Below, piece after piece: positions 1 to 12,400 of a DNA stretch of 64,000 nucleotides. Made by a program: the position numbers and the translations under genes. The notes beneath the pieces are model-generated. The model worked only from the letters and a program-made list of their open reading frames with translations. It did not search any database and was not told the origin of the DNA. The first letter of the stretch is position 1, and every line of letters begins with the position of its first letter. Where the stretch lies: the NCBI GenBank assembly GCA_028274465.1, contig CM051457.1, forward strand, positions 10,071,908 to 10,135,907, read 5' to 3'. This DNA comes from Plantago ovata (taxonomy: Eukaryota > Streptophyta > Magnoliopsida > Lamiales > Plantaginaceae).

Positions 1-1929
1 CTATAAAACACAGCAAATTTACTCTTTCTAAAAGTTAAATAAATTGTCAAGTATAAAATTTATCGTTTGTAAGGTTTATAGGCACTGAAAATAAAATACT
101 ACTTGTAAGAATATATTCGGGAGAGCAACATCTACGGACGACCGCTCTCGTACATGCAATTTTTACGTAATTAAAATTTAAATGTACTAGACTTCGATCT
201 CTTCATTAAAACTAAATTATCTTCTTTTCTGCACAGTTCCTAATGAATAATTATTTTTGAGTAAAATATAAAACGTTTCCCATCTCTTAAACATGGTAAT
301 TTCACATGAAATATTAACAATTTTTTTAATAAATCACATATTTTACATTTATATAAAACACAAATAAATTTAAACGAAACATGTAACATCTCTAAACCCA
401 CATCGATTAATATTAATTGGTCGAATAAATAGTAATTAGTAAACACACTAATATGGCCCGAGACATTTAGATGGTTACAAATGCAAATTCTTGTGGATTC
501 ATAGGGAATACATATTGTTCCAATAAATCTAACAATTTCATAGAAATGGATGTGCCTGATCATCAATTAATAACAACATCAGCATAGTGAGCTCAGATGT
601 GTGTTAGTCACTAGTAACAGCGTGAGCAAAGTAAGCTGAGATGCATATACGACCCCATCACTAATCGATCCAGCACGTTGAATCTCAATTAGATTAGTAG
701 TTGCCCAATCATCTCTATATATGATACATATAGTTTTAACTTTGATGTTTATCTTAATCATTTTATGAAACTTTACATGGTTTCACATTTTTCTCATGCT
801 TCAACAGTTCAACTACACCATGTAGTTTAGGAATAGCGAATACGAAAGTAACAATTTTATACTAGCGGTACGTACATGTGTCCAATCATTAGTGACATCC
901 TTAATTGGCGTATTAAGCTGAGATGTGTGTCAGTTATTAGTAACATTGTGACTTATGAGCATAGAGAGTTGAACTGTATAATTAATTAATATATTCAGTT
1001 GGCCGAATCTCGATATATTAGTAATCACACAATCAAGTTGTATGCGGTGTATCTAAATTTAACTTCGATATTTCTCATAGTATTAATTTTGTAAACTTAT
1101 ACACAAATTTCACATAAAATTAAGAGTTACATTATTGCTTTCACAATTTCACCATAGTTTAGTTTAGGAATACCGAGTACATTTAATGTCAGATGATCAT
1201 GATCTTTACATAATTCTGATTTTAGATCTTGGATAAATACACATGAACCCCAAAAGCTGAAAGCCTAAAACCATGGAATGTGGAAACGCCCCAAAATCAG
1301 TAATTAATTCATTAATGATAATTAGATAACAGATTTCTCTCCCGCGTTTTCCACTCCCTCCCACTCTCTCACCATGCTTACCTCAATTCCCTAAACTACC
1401 CTCAACTCATCAAATTCCCAACCCAACCAGCCAGCCCCATAACAGTAATTTAACCAATTTCAGTTATACATCTGTTATACCATCCCCAACTTAATTAAAT
1501 TAATCATCTTCAATTCCTCATAACAAATCACTTTTCTTTCTCTCTGTATAAAATATTAAATACATACAAAAAAACCACCACCCATGGTGATTTGTATGTA
1601 TTGGTATTCATTGGATTTCCCCTGAGATTCTTCAATGGCGATTTGAGTACTGAAAACCCTTTCCAAATTCTTGACTTGGGGAATAATATATCCATTTTTG
1701 TTGTCAATCAATCGATCATATATATTCGATAATATTCTTTTACCTTTCCCCTGTAAAACCAGCTTCTTTTCTTTCCTTTTCAGCTCCTTTCTGCCTATTA
1801 ATTATTATTCCTTTCTATCCATTCATTTCACTTCCCAAATCTCTCAGAACAACAACAATTCCCTGCAACCGTCTCTCCAAGATCTTCTTCTCCTTCACCA
1901 TTACGGAAAATATAGGTGCAATAAAGAAA
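1..1929. other. Intergenic and 5' region with an old duplication
   Basis: No convincing coding frame is seen. The stretch is AT-rich. Two diverged copies of a roughly 260-base segment can be read, about 590-850 and 905-1175. Both contain GCTGAGATG-type words, a run resembling TTTCACATAAAA, and the word TAGTTTAGGAATA near the end. From about 1320 the sequence turns pyrimidine-rich and looks like the promoter and 5' leader of the gene starting at 1930. Confidence 0.5.
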
Positions 1930-3853
1930 ATGTTGGACGTGTTGTTGAAAAGCAAGTTCTACAACAAATGGTATAAAAAAAATTGATTCCCTTGTTTCTT
2001 CTTTTTGTTGTTGTTTCTTGAATTGTCTCTGTTTTGTTCTAATTTCTTCCGTTTCATTTGATCTTGAACTATGGCAGTAAGACGGATTTGAAGTTGGTAA
2101 AGGCTCGAATCGAGATAATAAAGAAGAAGAGAAATGCAATGCAGAAATATTTGAGAAATGACGTTGCCGATCTTCTCAAGAATTCTTTGGATGTTAATGC
2201 CTATGGCAGGGTATGTATCTAAGCATTTTCTGTGTCGTAATTTTTTTTTATGGCCTAATGCAATTTGTAGATATCAATTTCACTAGTTTCTGCTTTGATC
2301 TGATATATTTGCAATAGTTTCTTGAAAGAAATCTAATCTATATGTATTTAATTTCATAAAATCTTGCTTAAGCTGGTCTAATCGAGACACCGTAGTACAG
2401 AAATTATGGGTCCTCTAAATGTGATTAGGAAGTTGATTTATAGAACTACTTTTGTTTCTGGAATAGGCGGAAGGTCTTCTGCTGGAGCAGAAACGAACGG
2501 AGTGTTACGAATTCATTGACCAATGTGCTCTCCAGCTATTGAGTAATCTGGAAATCATGAATAAACAGCGGTATGCTTGCTTTCTCATAAACGATTTCCC
2601 TCGGAAATAGTAGTATTATGTTATTGTATTGCATCGATTTCTAAATCATATGGAACTGTTGTTTGTTGCATAAGCAGGGAGGAATGTCCTGAAGACTGCA
2701 GGGAAGCCGTATCATCCTTGTCGTTTGCTGCAGCACGATTTGCTGATCTTCCGGAGTTACGTGACCTAAGAACTTTGTTTTCAGAGAGATATGGCAAATC
2801 CATTGATTTCTATGTCAACAATGAGGTACCAATTATGGGATAGATTACTCTCTTCCACATTTTTATTTGGTATATGATGCATGGAAACAAAAAGCTCAAG
2901 ATTACTTCGTATTTTTCAGTTTGCCGAGAAGCTGAAATCGGGTGTTCCTTCCAAGGACCAAAAGCTTCAGTTTTTAAAAGAAATTTCTCAGGAATCTGGC
3001 TTGGAATGGAGCTCAAAAGCTCTTGAGAACAAACTGTATAATGAAGTTTCATGTGATGAGGTATAGTCTGTGTAACTTGAGAGCGATTTTCCTTTCTTTC
3101 TCTGTGTTGTAGTTTTGTATAATGTTTATTAAAAAAGGCCTTACATCTCCTGATGATTTCCTTCTGGGAAAACCGAGTTTTTCGCAGGTTTTAGCTGAGG
3201 AAAAACATGATAGCAAGTATTCTTTTTTGCCGGAAAGAGTGAACGATTCATTTGAAGAGAAACACAGATTGCCAAATGATTCACGTCGTGTCCTTCCCGT
3301 AACGGACATTATAGTCGATACAATCAGGAACGAATCGATTTCTCAAAGAAGTGACTCTAATGAGAAGCCACCAGTGTACCAGTGGATCCGTCCTCCTTAC
3401 ACTAAATCTGTACCTGCCGAACATGAAGCAAAGGCTCCTGACCAAGAAGATATTGCGAATAAGACAGCACCTAAATCTGTTCGGAGGACAAGAGGTCCAC
3501 CTCGTATGGAGAATGCAGGAAGTTCGAATAGTGACGAACAAGAGAAAAGCACAAATGGGGAAGAAGACGGGGAAGGGACGATGTTTGGTAAACTTCTGCG
3601 AGTCTACAATCGCATGAAGGGGCCTAATGAGAATGCCAAGCCAGAAGCAAACATGAGAGAACCCATAAGAAATTGGAACAGAACTACATCGTTTTCTACT
3701 GAGCCATCGAGCCCCAAGGAGACACCTAAACGCCATGCTAGAGCTCATTCACTGCAGCCTGAGATGCTTAGAGACAATGCACACGTGCATCCCAACCTGC
3801 CAGATTATGATGACTTCCTTGAGAGGCTCAAAACTCTTAGACAGAAGGGCTAA
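1930..3853 (+). CDS. IST1-like protein (ESCRT-III regulator of Vps4)
   Basis: Six exons read in one frame with GT-AG introns: 1930-1970, 2078-2210, 2467-2570, 2678-2825, 2920-3060 and 3188-3853, giving 410 residues. The start MLDVLLKSKFYNKCK followed by a basic helix (KLVKARIEIIKKKR) is the typical opening of the IST1 domain, which fills about residues 10-175. Members bind ESCRT-III and the Vps4 ATPase at the endosome during multivesicular body sorting and membrane scission. The last exon encodes a polar, low-complexity tail. Its end (DDFLERLKTLRQKG, residues 397-410) resembles a MIT-interacting motif of the MIM1 type, with Phe399 in place of the usual first Leu. The start was chosen because the IST1 domain begins directly there. 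Plants have many IST1-like paralogues, so no gene number is given. Confidence 0.9.
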
Positions 3854-4206
3854 CTGATCAACTGTTGGTGTACGTAAAAATTCCATCTCCGTCGTGTATA
3901 ACGATAAGTGTGATGGATATAGAAAGCTATATGTGGTGTGAGTTCAATTCGACGACTATAATTCGCTTGTACTAAGGATACGCAACTTCTACATTGTACA
4001 ATACATTTCTGTTTTCACTCTTTTTGTTAGTGTCTCTCTTCCTTTGCAATTTTCTGCTTCATTATTAGTACGTGATCGTAATTTAAGAATACTTGAGGGA
4101 CTTATTTACAATTTCCTTCCAAACACGATTGAGAATACAGAAAATTCCTCAATTGCAAATTCTTTGCCGCTCTGGAGAATTAACCTTTGAAAATTGAACT
4201 GTAACA
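3854..4206. other. Intergenic spacer
   Basis: This is the 3' flank of the IST1-like gene and the short promoter of the methyltransferase gene. No gene or distinct repeat is visible. The two genes are in the same orientation, about 350 bases apart. Confidence 0.6.
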
Positions 4207-7200
4207 ATGGCGGCCTGCAAAGAGGAGGAGCATGTGATGAGCGAAATTCACCTTGGATGTCCGGCAAATCGACCTGGACCTCACATCTCTCGCTTCACCA
4301 TCTCTCTTCCGCCTGGTTAGGGATTCGCTTTCGTTTCTATCCACTTTCATATTTTCTGTTCGATATTTGTTTAGTATCTGTTATGTGATGTGTTTATGAG
4401 TTGGCATTTGTTAATTGTGTAGGAGATGAAACGGTTGATGACAGTTCCGATTCAACTGGAGCAAAAGTTATTGAAGTTGATGAAGATGGAGATTTAATTC
4501 TCACTCGACGGAGTAGTAAGTTTTTGTCCATAACCTCAACTGTGCTTTGTGTTGTAGTTCGTAGTGTACAAATTGTTTGGTCCTGCTTGCTGATATAATC
4601 CATGTAGATTTCTGTTAGGAAAGTAGTAGTGTTGTGTATTTGTGCTGGAACTTTGGGATATAGGGAATACATAATGGTTGAATTTGTGGACCTGTCTAGA
4701 TAGAATATTACGAACTTATGAAGCTGAGATTTAGTTATGGTTGGTGGCATGGTTGATATTTGCATTTAATAACAAACATGCTGTAATTTCGGTTTATGTT
4801 GGTAACTTATACAATAAAGTTTTGTTAATTTCACAGATTCGCCAAAAGATTCGTTCGTCATCACAATCCAGCACCACATAACTTCGTCTATTCCTAGTGT
4901 TGGTCTCCAGGTATTGAGATGCTCATCTTCACATTACATAGGAAAACCATTTTGATCTTCTTGGTCTTGTCGTGCCAAGTATCTATAGAAAGCTCTTTGT
5001 GAGGCTGATGCTTATTGAATGTGGCGTTTCTAAGAATTGGTTGAAATTCAGGTGTGGAGAGCTGAAATGGTACTAGCTGATTTTGTGCTCCATATGATGC
5101 ACACATCATCAAAACTAGATGGAATTGTAGCTGTAGAACTTGGTGCTGGCACGGGTACAGTTTCTTATCCTTAGTTCAGCTAGTCGTGTGTATTTTATGT
5201 ACCCATTAATATGAATGATATAACTACTACTGTATGTTTGCATGATTTTGTGAGTGTGACAAGAGCCCCTTTGCTATTATTCTACCAGGGTTGGTTGGCA
5301 TGCTACTTGCAGGTGTTGCTAAAACAGTCTTCATTACTGGTAAATTAGTTTACTCAACTTTTGAATCAGCAAAAATAAGATACTTGCCTGTGTTCTAATG
5401 TCCCTTTTTTTATGTAGTAACTGCAGCACTATATGGTTGTCGTATATTTGTTTACTCTACATTTCCTGGAGCAGTAAACCTATATGTAATTTCCAGTATC
5501 CAGTTTTCCTTTTGCTTGTTCTCTCACCCATTCTTTCAATTTGGAAAATCAGTAGGGATGGTCTGATGGATGTGGATTAAAACGTATAATAAATTTCATG
5601 CTGTGGATAAGAATTCAACAAAAAAGTAAGGTCCTTATTTGAGCATAGGTAATCGCATGAAAGCTCCTTCAATCCTTGCTCTAGAAGATGAAATGTTAAT
5701 CTATATGAGGTAACAAGATCAAATCAGTCCAGTTGCATATTCAGTTGCGCATGCAATTGCAGATTTTGTACATTACAGGAATTTGAGTAGGATGAATGTC
5801 AGTACTATATTAAAAATCTCGGTTGAGTGTTTAGAAGAAATTAGCCTACTTGATGAACCTTGAGAATCAACAAATTATTGGGGGTAGGGGGGGAGGCAAT
5901 TTTTGAAGTAGTAAAAGTGTTTTTCAATGCACACTATAAAGGGAACTTTTGGAGCAAAGTAAAATCTCAATGAGTTGCAATGGCCTAACCGATATGTCTG
6001 TCGCATAATGAATTGAAAAATGATAATAATAACATGAAAGAGAAATGATGAAGCAGCAAACTAAATCAGAGCTGCTTAGTAGCGAGTGACTGTCATCTGG
6101 CTATAGGCCCAACTGTGGCTCCTTTAAGGGCCTTTGAATGGAAAAGTTCAATAACACCTATTACCAGAGACTTATGATTCTCTCTTCTGTGTTCTTTATG
6201 TTTAAAAAATTGCATCTGTCCATATTACAGACAGAGGTGACGAAGTACTTGAAAATTGTTCGAAGAATATCCATCTCAATGCTGGTGTGTTCCCCCAAAA
6301 AGCTACTGTACATGTACGCGAACTTGATTGGAGAAGCCCTTGGCCCCCTGCAGTTAGTTCAAACTCTCTAACCCAGCAAAGGTATTGAACTATTGATTGG
6401 TGAGCTGCAGTTACATTTTTTTTCCTTCATATAATCTGAAGCTTTATGATGCTTCTGTTGGTATTGTTTACAAGATGAAAACAACTTTAGGAGTTACATA
6501 AACACAATTCACTCGTGCAGCTATGCCTGGACCATTCCAGAAGTAGAAGAGCTGCAGAGAGCTTCTTTGCTCATAGCTGCTGATGTAATTTATAGTGATG
6601 ACCTCACAGATGCCTTCTTTGGCATCTTAGCAGGAATCATGTCTGATACTCCAGAAAAGGTACTGATGCAGAGTTGGAAATTGCAGCTTCTAGAAGGTCA
6701 TGCATGACATATAATTAGATTGGTGAAATATATCAATATCTGATCATCAACCACTTCATTCATGAATTTGAGGGCATGTTATGTGTTTAGTGCATAGCAT
6801 TCATCATGTGTGGACCACAATGGAAGATCATTGATGTGCAGAAAATGTAGGTTGGTGTGTGAAGATCGAAAGAGATGAAACTAATGACGGTGCAAGAAAT
6901 GTCATGACATGCCTGTAACGGTGTTGGGATTCTTTTGTGTTCATGCATGCAGAAATGAGCAAGACACACTTCCTAGAATAGATAGTACCGTATAATACTT
7001 AGCTTTGAAACAACCTTCTTATTTTTCTCCCCTCCTTTGTCTTCACAACAGATTTGGTGATCACATTTCATTACACTCGTAAGTACTCCTTTTTCCTCTG
7101 GACTATTGAAGCGTTATACACTGGTGTGTTTTGTTTATCATATCTCTTCTCCCAGAGGCTCTGAAATTAAATAAATTTAGTGGATCTATATATCGCAACG

Positions 7201-7696
7201 AGTATTTGAGCCTTTGATGCTAGCCTGGATCTATAAAATTCATTAGCCTGGGAAGTTCGCAACCAGTTCCCTTTTTGCTGTTTTCTGCCTGAGAACAAAA
7301 ATGAACCATGTAGAACAAGCTTATAGATGCTCCTTATTGCAAATTTCAGGTACTGTATTTGGCTCTGGAAAAGCGGTACAACTTCTCAATTGATGATCTT
7401 GATGTAGTTGCCAATGGCTATTCTCATTTCCGGGCCTATATTAAAGAAGTGCAAGGTAAGATCACTTCAATTGTTACTTTTGGGTTTCCCTTAATTATCT
7501 GCATTTTAAATCTTCATTCACATTGTGAATTTGGCTATGCAATGGGAACGCAGATGAGGACGATTTTGAAAATGAATGCTCATGTGGCTTTATCGGTAGA
7601 CGCATCGACCTCGCAGAGATTCCTCAGTATGTTGAAGAATACAGTCGAGGAAATGACGTTGAAATTTGGCGTATAAAGTATGTCAGGCCCGATTAG
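4207..7696 (+). CDS. METTL22-like protein-lysine methyltransferase
   Basis: Nine exons join in frame: 4207-4315, 4423-4515, 4837-4910, 5052-5154, 5289-5339, 6231-6381, 6521-6659, 7350-7455 and 7554-7696, giving 322 residues. The SAM-binding motif I is ELGAGTG at residues 121-127, ending in FITD, and is followed by the DRGDEVLENC segment. A later LIAADVIYSDDLTDAFF segment matches the (D/N)-V-(I/V)-Y region of the Methyltransf_16 family. METTL22 in animals methylates Lys on Kin17; the plant substrate is unknown. The N-terminus is acidic (KVIEVDEDGDLILTRRS). Introns 5 and 7 are 0.7-0.9 kb and hold no genes. Some published plant models may differ in small exons. The reading frame is continuous across all junctions, with no sign of decay. 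Confidence 0.88.
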
Positions 7697-8050
7697 GTTA
7701 GCTTTTAAGAGATTCTGCAATTTGTAGATGTTGGCAATTGGCATATGTTGAAAGGTAAATTATGTAAATTATTGGCTCAAGTAAATTATTTTGTGTTAGA
7801 GAAAGTGAACGAGTAAAATGCGGACATTTTGAGCTGTATGCCAATTAGTCTTATCAAACATCTGATATTTAATGATCCACCACCTTAAGCAGTTGCGAAT
7901 TGGAACACATCCTTTTTAAATTTGTTCCAACAGACTGTGATTCATTGTTAGGAGTATTTAATTTTCAACGCCCTAAAATTTTTAAAAAAAATTAAAAAGT
8001 TTAAATGATCTAAACCTATACTACCATCGAGGTGCATCTTTTTTATGAGA

Positions 8051-8462
8051 GTATTCCTAAGAACTCTTTACCCTGGATAAATGTGGTAATGAAAATGTAT
8101 TGGTTTTTAGAGTCAGGATATCACCCTGAAGTAACCGTCCTTACTCATTAGTGGTCGGAGCGTAACAAAAAATGCCCAAAAGTGTTTCATTATGGAGGGG
8201 TGAGGGAAAAAATGAGCGGCAATAATAATAAAACTCTGTCATGTCTAGGCAATAATGATAATGTATTCCTAAGAACTCTTTACCCTGGAGAAATGTGGTA
8301 ATGAAAATGTATTGGTTTTTAGAGTCAGGATATCACCTTGAAGTAACCGTCCTTACTCATTAGTGGTCGGAGCGTAACAAAAAATGCCCAAAAGTGTTTC
8401 ATTATGGAGGGGTGAGGGAAAAAATGAGCGGCAATAATAATAAAACTCTGTCATGTCTAGGT
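8051..8462. repeat. Two-copy direct repeat, 200-base unit
   Basis: The segment beginning GTATTCCTAAGAACTC occurs at 8051-8250 and again at 8263-8462, separated by AATAATGATAAT. The copies differ at only about two positions (GGATAAAT/GGAGAAAT, CACCCTG/CACCTTG), so the duplication is recent. No coding content or transposon ends were seen. Confidence 0.9.
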
Positions 8463-9404
8463 CCGCTTCGTAATTTAGTAAAATAATATCATTAGTTACA
8501 TTTAAAATTACCAACTTTTACATAAATATATAAATTTATACCGATAAAAAGGTGAAATAAGCTATTAAAGCATAAATTTGGATCCACTCAATTTATTTCT
8601 CTATAACATAATGAACCTAATACATTAAATGAACCCTAACTCTTAGTCCTACCTACGCAATAATGATATCCAATTTTGTTTGAATGAGTTCGAATCAATC
8701 ATGTTCAATATGATAAATAGATGGAATTATGAACTAGTTCATCGTTATTATGGATTGTGATCTAGGTGGATTTTATATGAATTTTAATTAAGTGTTGATC
8801 ATTTAGGTCCAACTTGCCACTAGACAGATTAGACAAGTTGAACGATTAGACATATATAAGCGGTCAAATAATAAACAGAGATACATACTTTTGAGATGTA
8901 AAAGTAATAGAGAAGATAAAAAAACCAAATTAACAAATAATTTTTTTTTATGTAAACTAGTCCAAATTGCTCAAAAAATCAGAATTTTAACCAAATGAAC
9001 GGGGAATTTTTTAAACTAATTGCTACAAAATGATTTATTATATTTTTCAATTTAATTTAAAATAGTTTTCAGTTTTGTAAAAAGAATTTTTGATTAAGAA
9101 ATGACATAATAGTATATCCCCTAATTAAAGAGGCAAGAAAAGAATAAAGTGAAGCCTCCTCTGTTCTGATTGACCATCTTCTTCTCACTTCCATTTTCTC
9201 TCTCTCCGTAAGGAAAGTGGATTAGTGAGTGAGAGAGATCATCCATCATTGATCGATCGCACTTGTCAGTTGTTCACCTAGCTAAGCTACTCGCGTATTT
9301 GTTTTTTTGTTTTGCCGCTCTCTACTCGTAAAATCAAAATACTACTCATCCAAAATAATCCCCAACTTAGTCTGCAACCACTCGCTTAAACTGTAACTGA
9401 TCGA

Positions 9405-9441
9405 ATCAATCCAATCCAATCAATCAATCAATCAATCAATC
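9405..9441. repeat. AATC microsatellite in the 5' leader
   Basis: A run of imperfect then perfect AATC/CAAT units ends five bases before the start codon of the DUF632 gene. It is therefore in the 5' UTR, where length variation could affect the mRNA leader. Confidence 0.85.
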
Positions 9442-9445
9442 GCAA

Positions 9446-12400
9446 ATGGGATGTGCTCAATCGAAGATCGAGAACGAAGAGACTGTCAACCGATGCAAAG
9501 AGCGCAAACTCTTCATGGAACGTGCCGTCACCGCCCGCAACAAGTTCGCCGCAGCTCACTCTTCCCACGCCATGTCATTGAAGAACACCGGCGCCGCCCT
9601 CAGCGACTTTGCTCAGGGAGAAGCTATCTATCCTCTTCCCACCGCCTCCGCCGCCGCCACATCCGCCACCTCGGCTGCCATACCTCCGCCGCCTCAGCCT
9701 CATTCCTACGAGAACTTCATTCCTCCTCCCCCTCCCCTTCCCCCTTACGCCACCACTTCCCCTCTCCAACGAGCTGCCACCATGCCTGAGTTCTCAATTC
9801 CCCCAAATCCTGAAATCAACCACGCCGATACGATTGCGGAAGAGGATGAGGACGATTTCGATACCGAGAGCTTGAAACGGAAACCTAGTAGTAGTATGCA
9901 TAGCAAGAGTGAGAGGAGGAGTAATAATAGTGATAGTTTACCTAAGGAGGATGAGAGTAGGGTGAAGGAGCGGGAGCGGGCACCGATGCCGCCGCAGGAC
10001 AGTAATTGGGATTACTTTTTCTCGATGGAGAATGTACCGGGGCCTACATTGGGGGAAGTTGATGAGAGACAAGAGGACATTGTGTTGGAGAAAACTCAGA
10101 AAAGGTCTGTTAGGAGAGAAATGGTGGAGGAGGAGGAGAAGGTAGTGGAGAGGCCGCCTCCACCCGAGGAAGCGGTCAAGGTTATGAAAAGGAAGGCGCA
10201 GACTGTACCAATGGCTGAGGTGAAAAGGGGTAGTAATTTGAACTTGGTGCAGATATTTGTTGAGCTTGATGATTGTTTTCTTAAGGCGTCTGAGAGTGCT
10301 CATGATGTCTCCAGGATGCTTGAGGCTGCCAGATTGCATTATCATTCAAATTTCGCGGATAAAAGAGGTATAAAAGCCTATAAGGTGTTTTTGTTTTGTG
10401 TTTCTTTTGGTTTGAGGTTCAGTTAATTTGCTTTCTAGTGTCTCCGTGTTGGTAGTTATTGATGCGCAGATTCGTTGTTGGACTATAGATATAGCATGCA
10501 ACACATCAAAGGATGTCTTCCTCTTCTTTCTTTCTTTTTTATTTTTTGTCTCTCCAAAGTAAAGGGCAACCTTAGTAATCCATATCAAGTAGCAAGGAAA
10601 TTGTAATTTTCAAGAATTTTGAATCATAAAGAACTATGCTTAGGGCAAGACCATCATATAGGTATTCTAAAGTTAGTATTATTAAATTCTAAATTTGGCA
10701 TAGTAACTAGTTAAAGAATGGTTGTGCATTGGGTTTGAGTTGGAGTATAAGATAAGTAGACCTCAGAGAAGCTCATCATACTAAAAATGAAATGATTGTC
10801 AACTCTTTTTTTTTAAACACTGTATTTTGAGAAATGCACTCAATCTTAAAGAAAAGCATGCCGTGTTGTTAAAAAGTAAGTAAGGCTTACATTTCACACT
10901 GAGGCGCAGCTGGTTAGTTGTGCTGTGGTATGCCTGATGGTGAACAAATGCAGTTGCCTCTTCGTAAGCAGGCTAGCAAAAACGTTACACACGGATGCAC
11001 ACATGCGTGTTTAAAATAGTTTTTTTTTCTTTAAATGGTAATGATTAAAATGATAAATCATTAATATTCTGTTCATTTGGTCAGCACCTAAAAAAGGTCT
11101 TTTTTAGCTTTCTGTTTTGAATAGCTAAGTTTAGCAAAATAAAAACACATAAATCTAAGAAACAGAAACTCTTATTAAGCCCAGATGGGAATACACGTGG
11201 ACTATGTAGAATTTCGAGTACACACCTCAAATTGGGTCTGTGCAAGTGAAATGATTAATGAAGATGGCTACAAATCTTGTTTGATAAACCTCAAGTCTTC
11301 TGCACATGAATGGTGGTTGTGAGGAGGCAGATTTTGGAAGAGCAGTTTGTTTGTGAGGCTAATATGAAAGTTTTCAGTAGTTTTTCAATGACTGGCATCG
11401 ACTATTATTACTATTAATTAGGAAAAACGGAATAGGAAAAAAAGAAAAAATTGGTCAAGTATTCTAAATAAGTGGGCATTTCTTATTGCAGGAGTTTTCT
11501 AGCCTTTGCTGTTTTGTTGAATTTGTATTAGAATGATTTGAATCATGCATTCATGAAGATGAGTACTGTTTCGTTGATCACAGGGCATATTAACCATTCA
11601 GAAAGGGTAATGCGTGTCATCACGTGGAATAGATCCTTCAGAGGTTTGCCCAATGCCGATGAGGGGGTCGATGATTTTGACTCAGAGGAGCAAGAAACAC
11701 ATGCGACGGTGTTGGATAAGATGCTGGCATGGGAGAAAAAACTTTATGAAGAAGTAAAGGTAATCTTTTGCTTGTGTTCACATGTTTCATTTCTCAATGT
11801 GTTGAGATTTTAAATGAAATATAACAGACATGGTTAAAAGTTTATAAGACTGCTTTAGGCTGGTTTAGTTTAGATGATGGGCAAACGGTAATTTTCTGGA
11901 GTATTTATTTCAGTTTTCTAATATCTATCGGTCAGAAAGTTAAATGTGCATTTGTGCATCCTGTCAAAGTTTGTCTCACGTCTTGTGCAATTTAACTCCA
12001 TCTTTATGGCTCATACCATAAACTTATCGCAATGTAAAATTTATATCCAGGAAACGATGATATGTTTCAGATAGTTTTGAGTTTCTTTAACGTGACAGGT
12101 CATATGGAGTAATCGTTGGGTAAAATGGTGGCACATATTAAATTTATAGACCTTTCTTGGCCCAAGATGAATTTAATTTAAGATTGCGTAAATTTTAGTG
12201 TATGCAAAGAGAAATAAAGCAAGAAATGTTGATGTGTTCCCCATTCCCATAGAGTTGCACCAAAGTGCACATACACGTCTTATATCTTTGGTGTCTGTAC
12301 ATGCTCAAGTAGAGTCTGTAGACATTTACAAATAACAGAGCTTTTCTGGTGTACCTAACATAAATTTATTAGTAATGTTAATACAATCATTCAATAAGAA

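Larger units (their letters stand above)
7697..9445. other. Intergenic region and promoter of the DUF632 gene
   Basis: AT-rich spacer without a coding frame. It contains the 212-base direct duplication at 8051-8462. The last 300 bases are C/T-rich (CTCTCTCTCC around 9200) and read like the core promoter and 5' leader of the gene at 9446. Confidence 0.6.

Noticed and set aside
240-761. Two minus-strand frames of 108 and 60 codons
   Set aside because: AT-rich chance frames within a diverged noncoding duplication.
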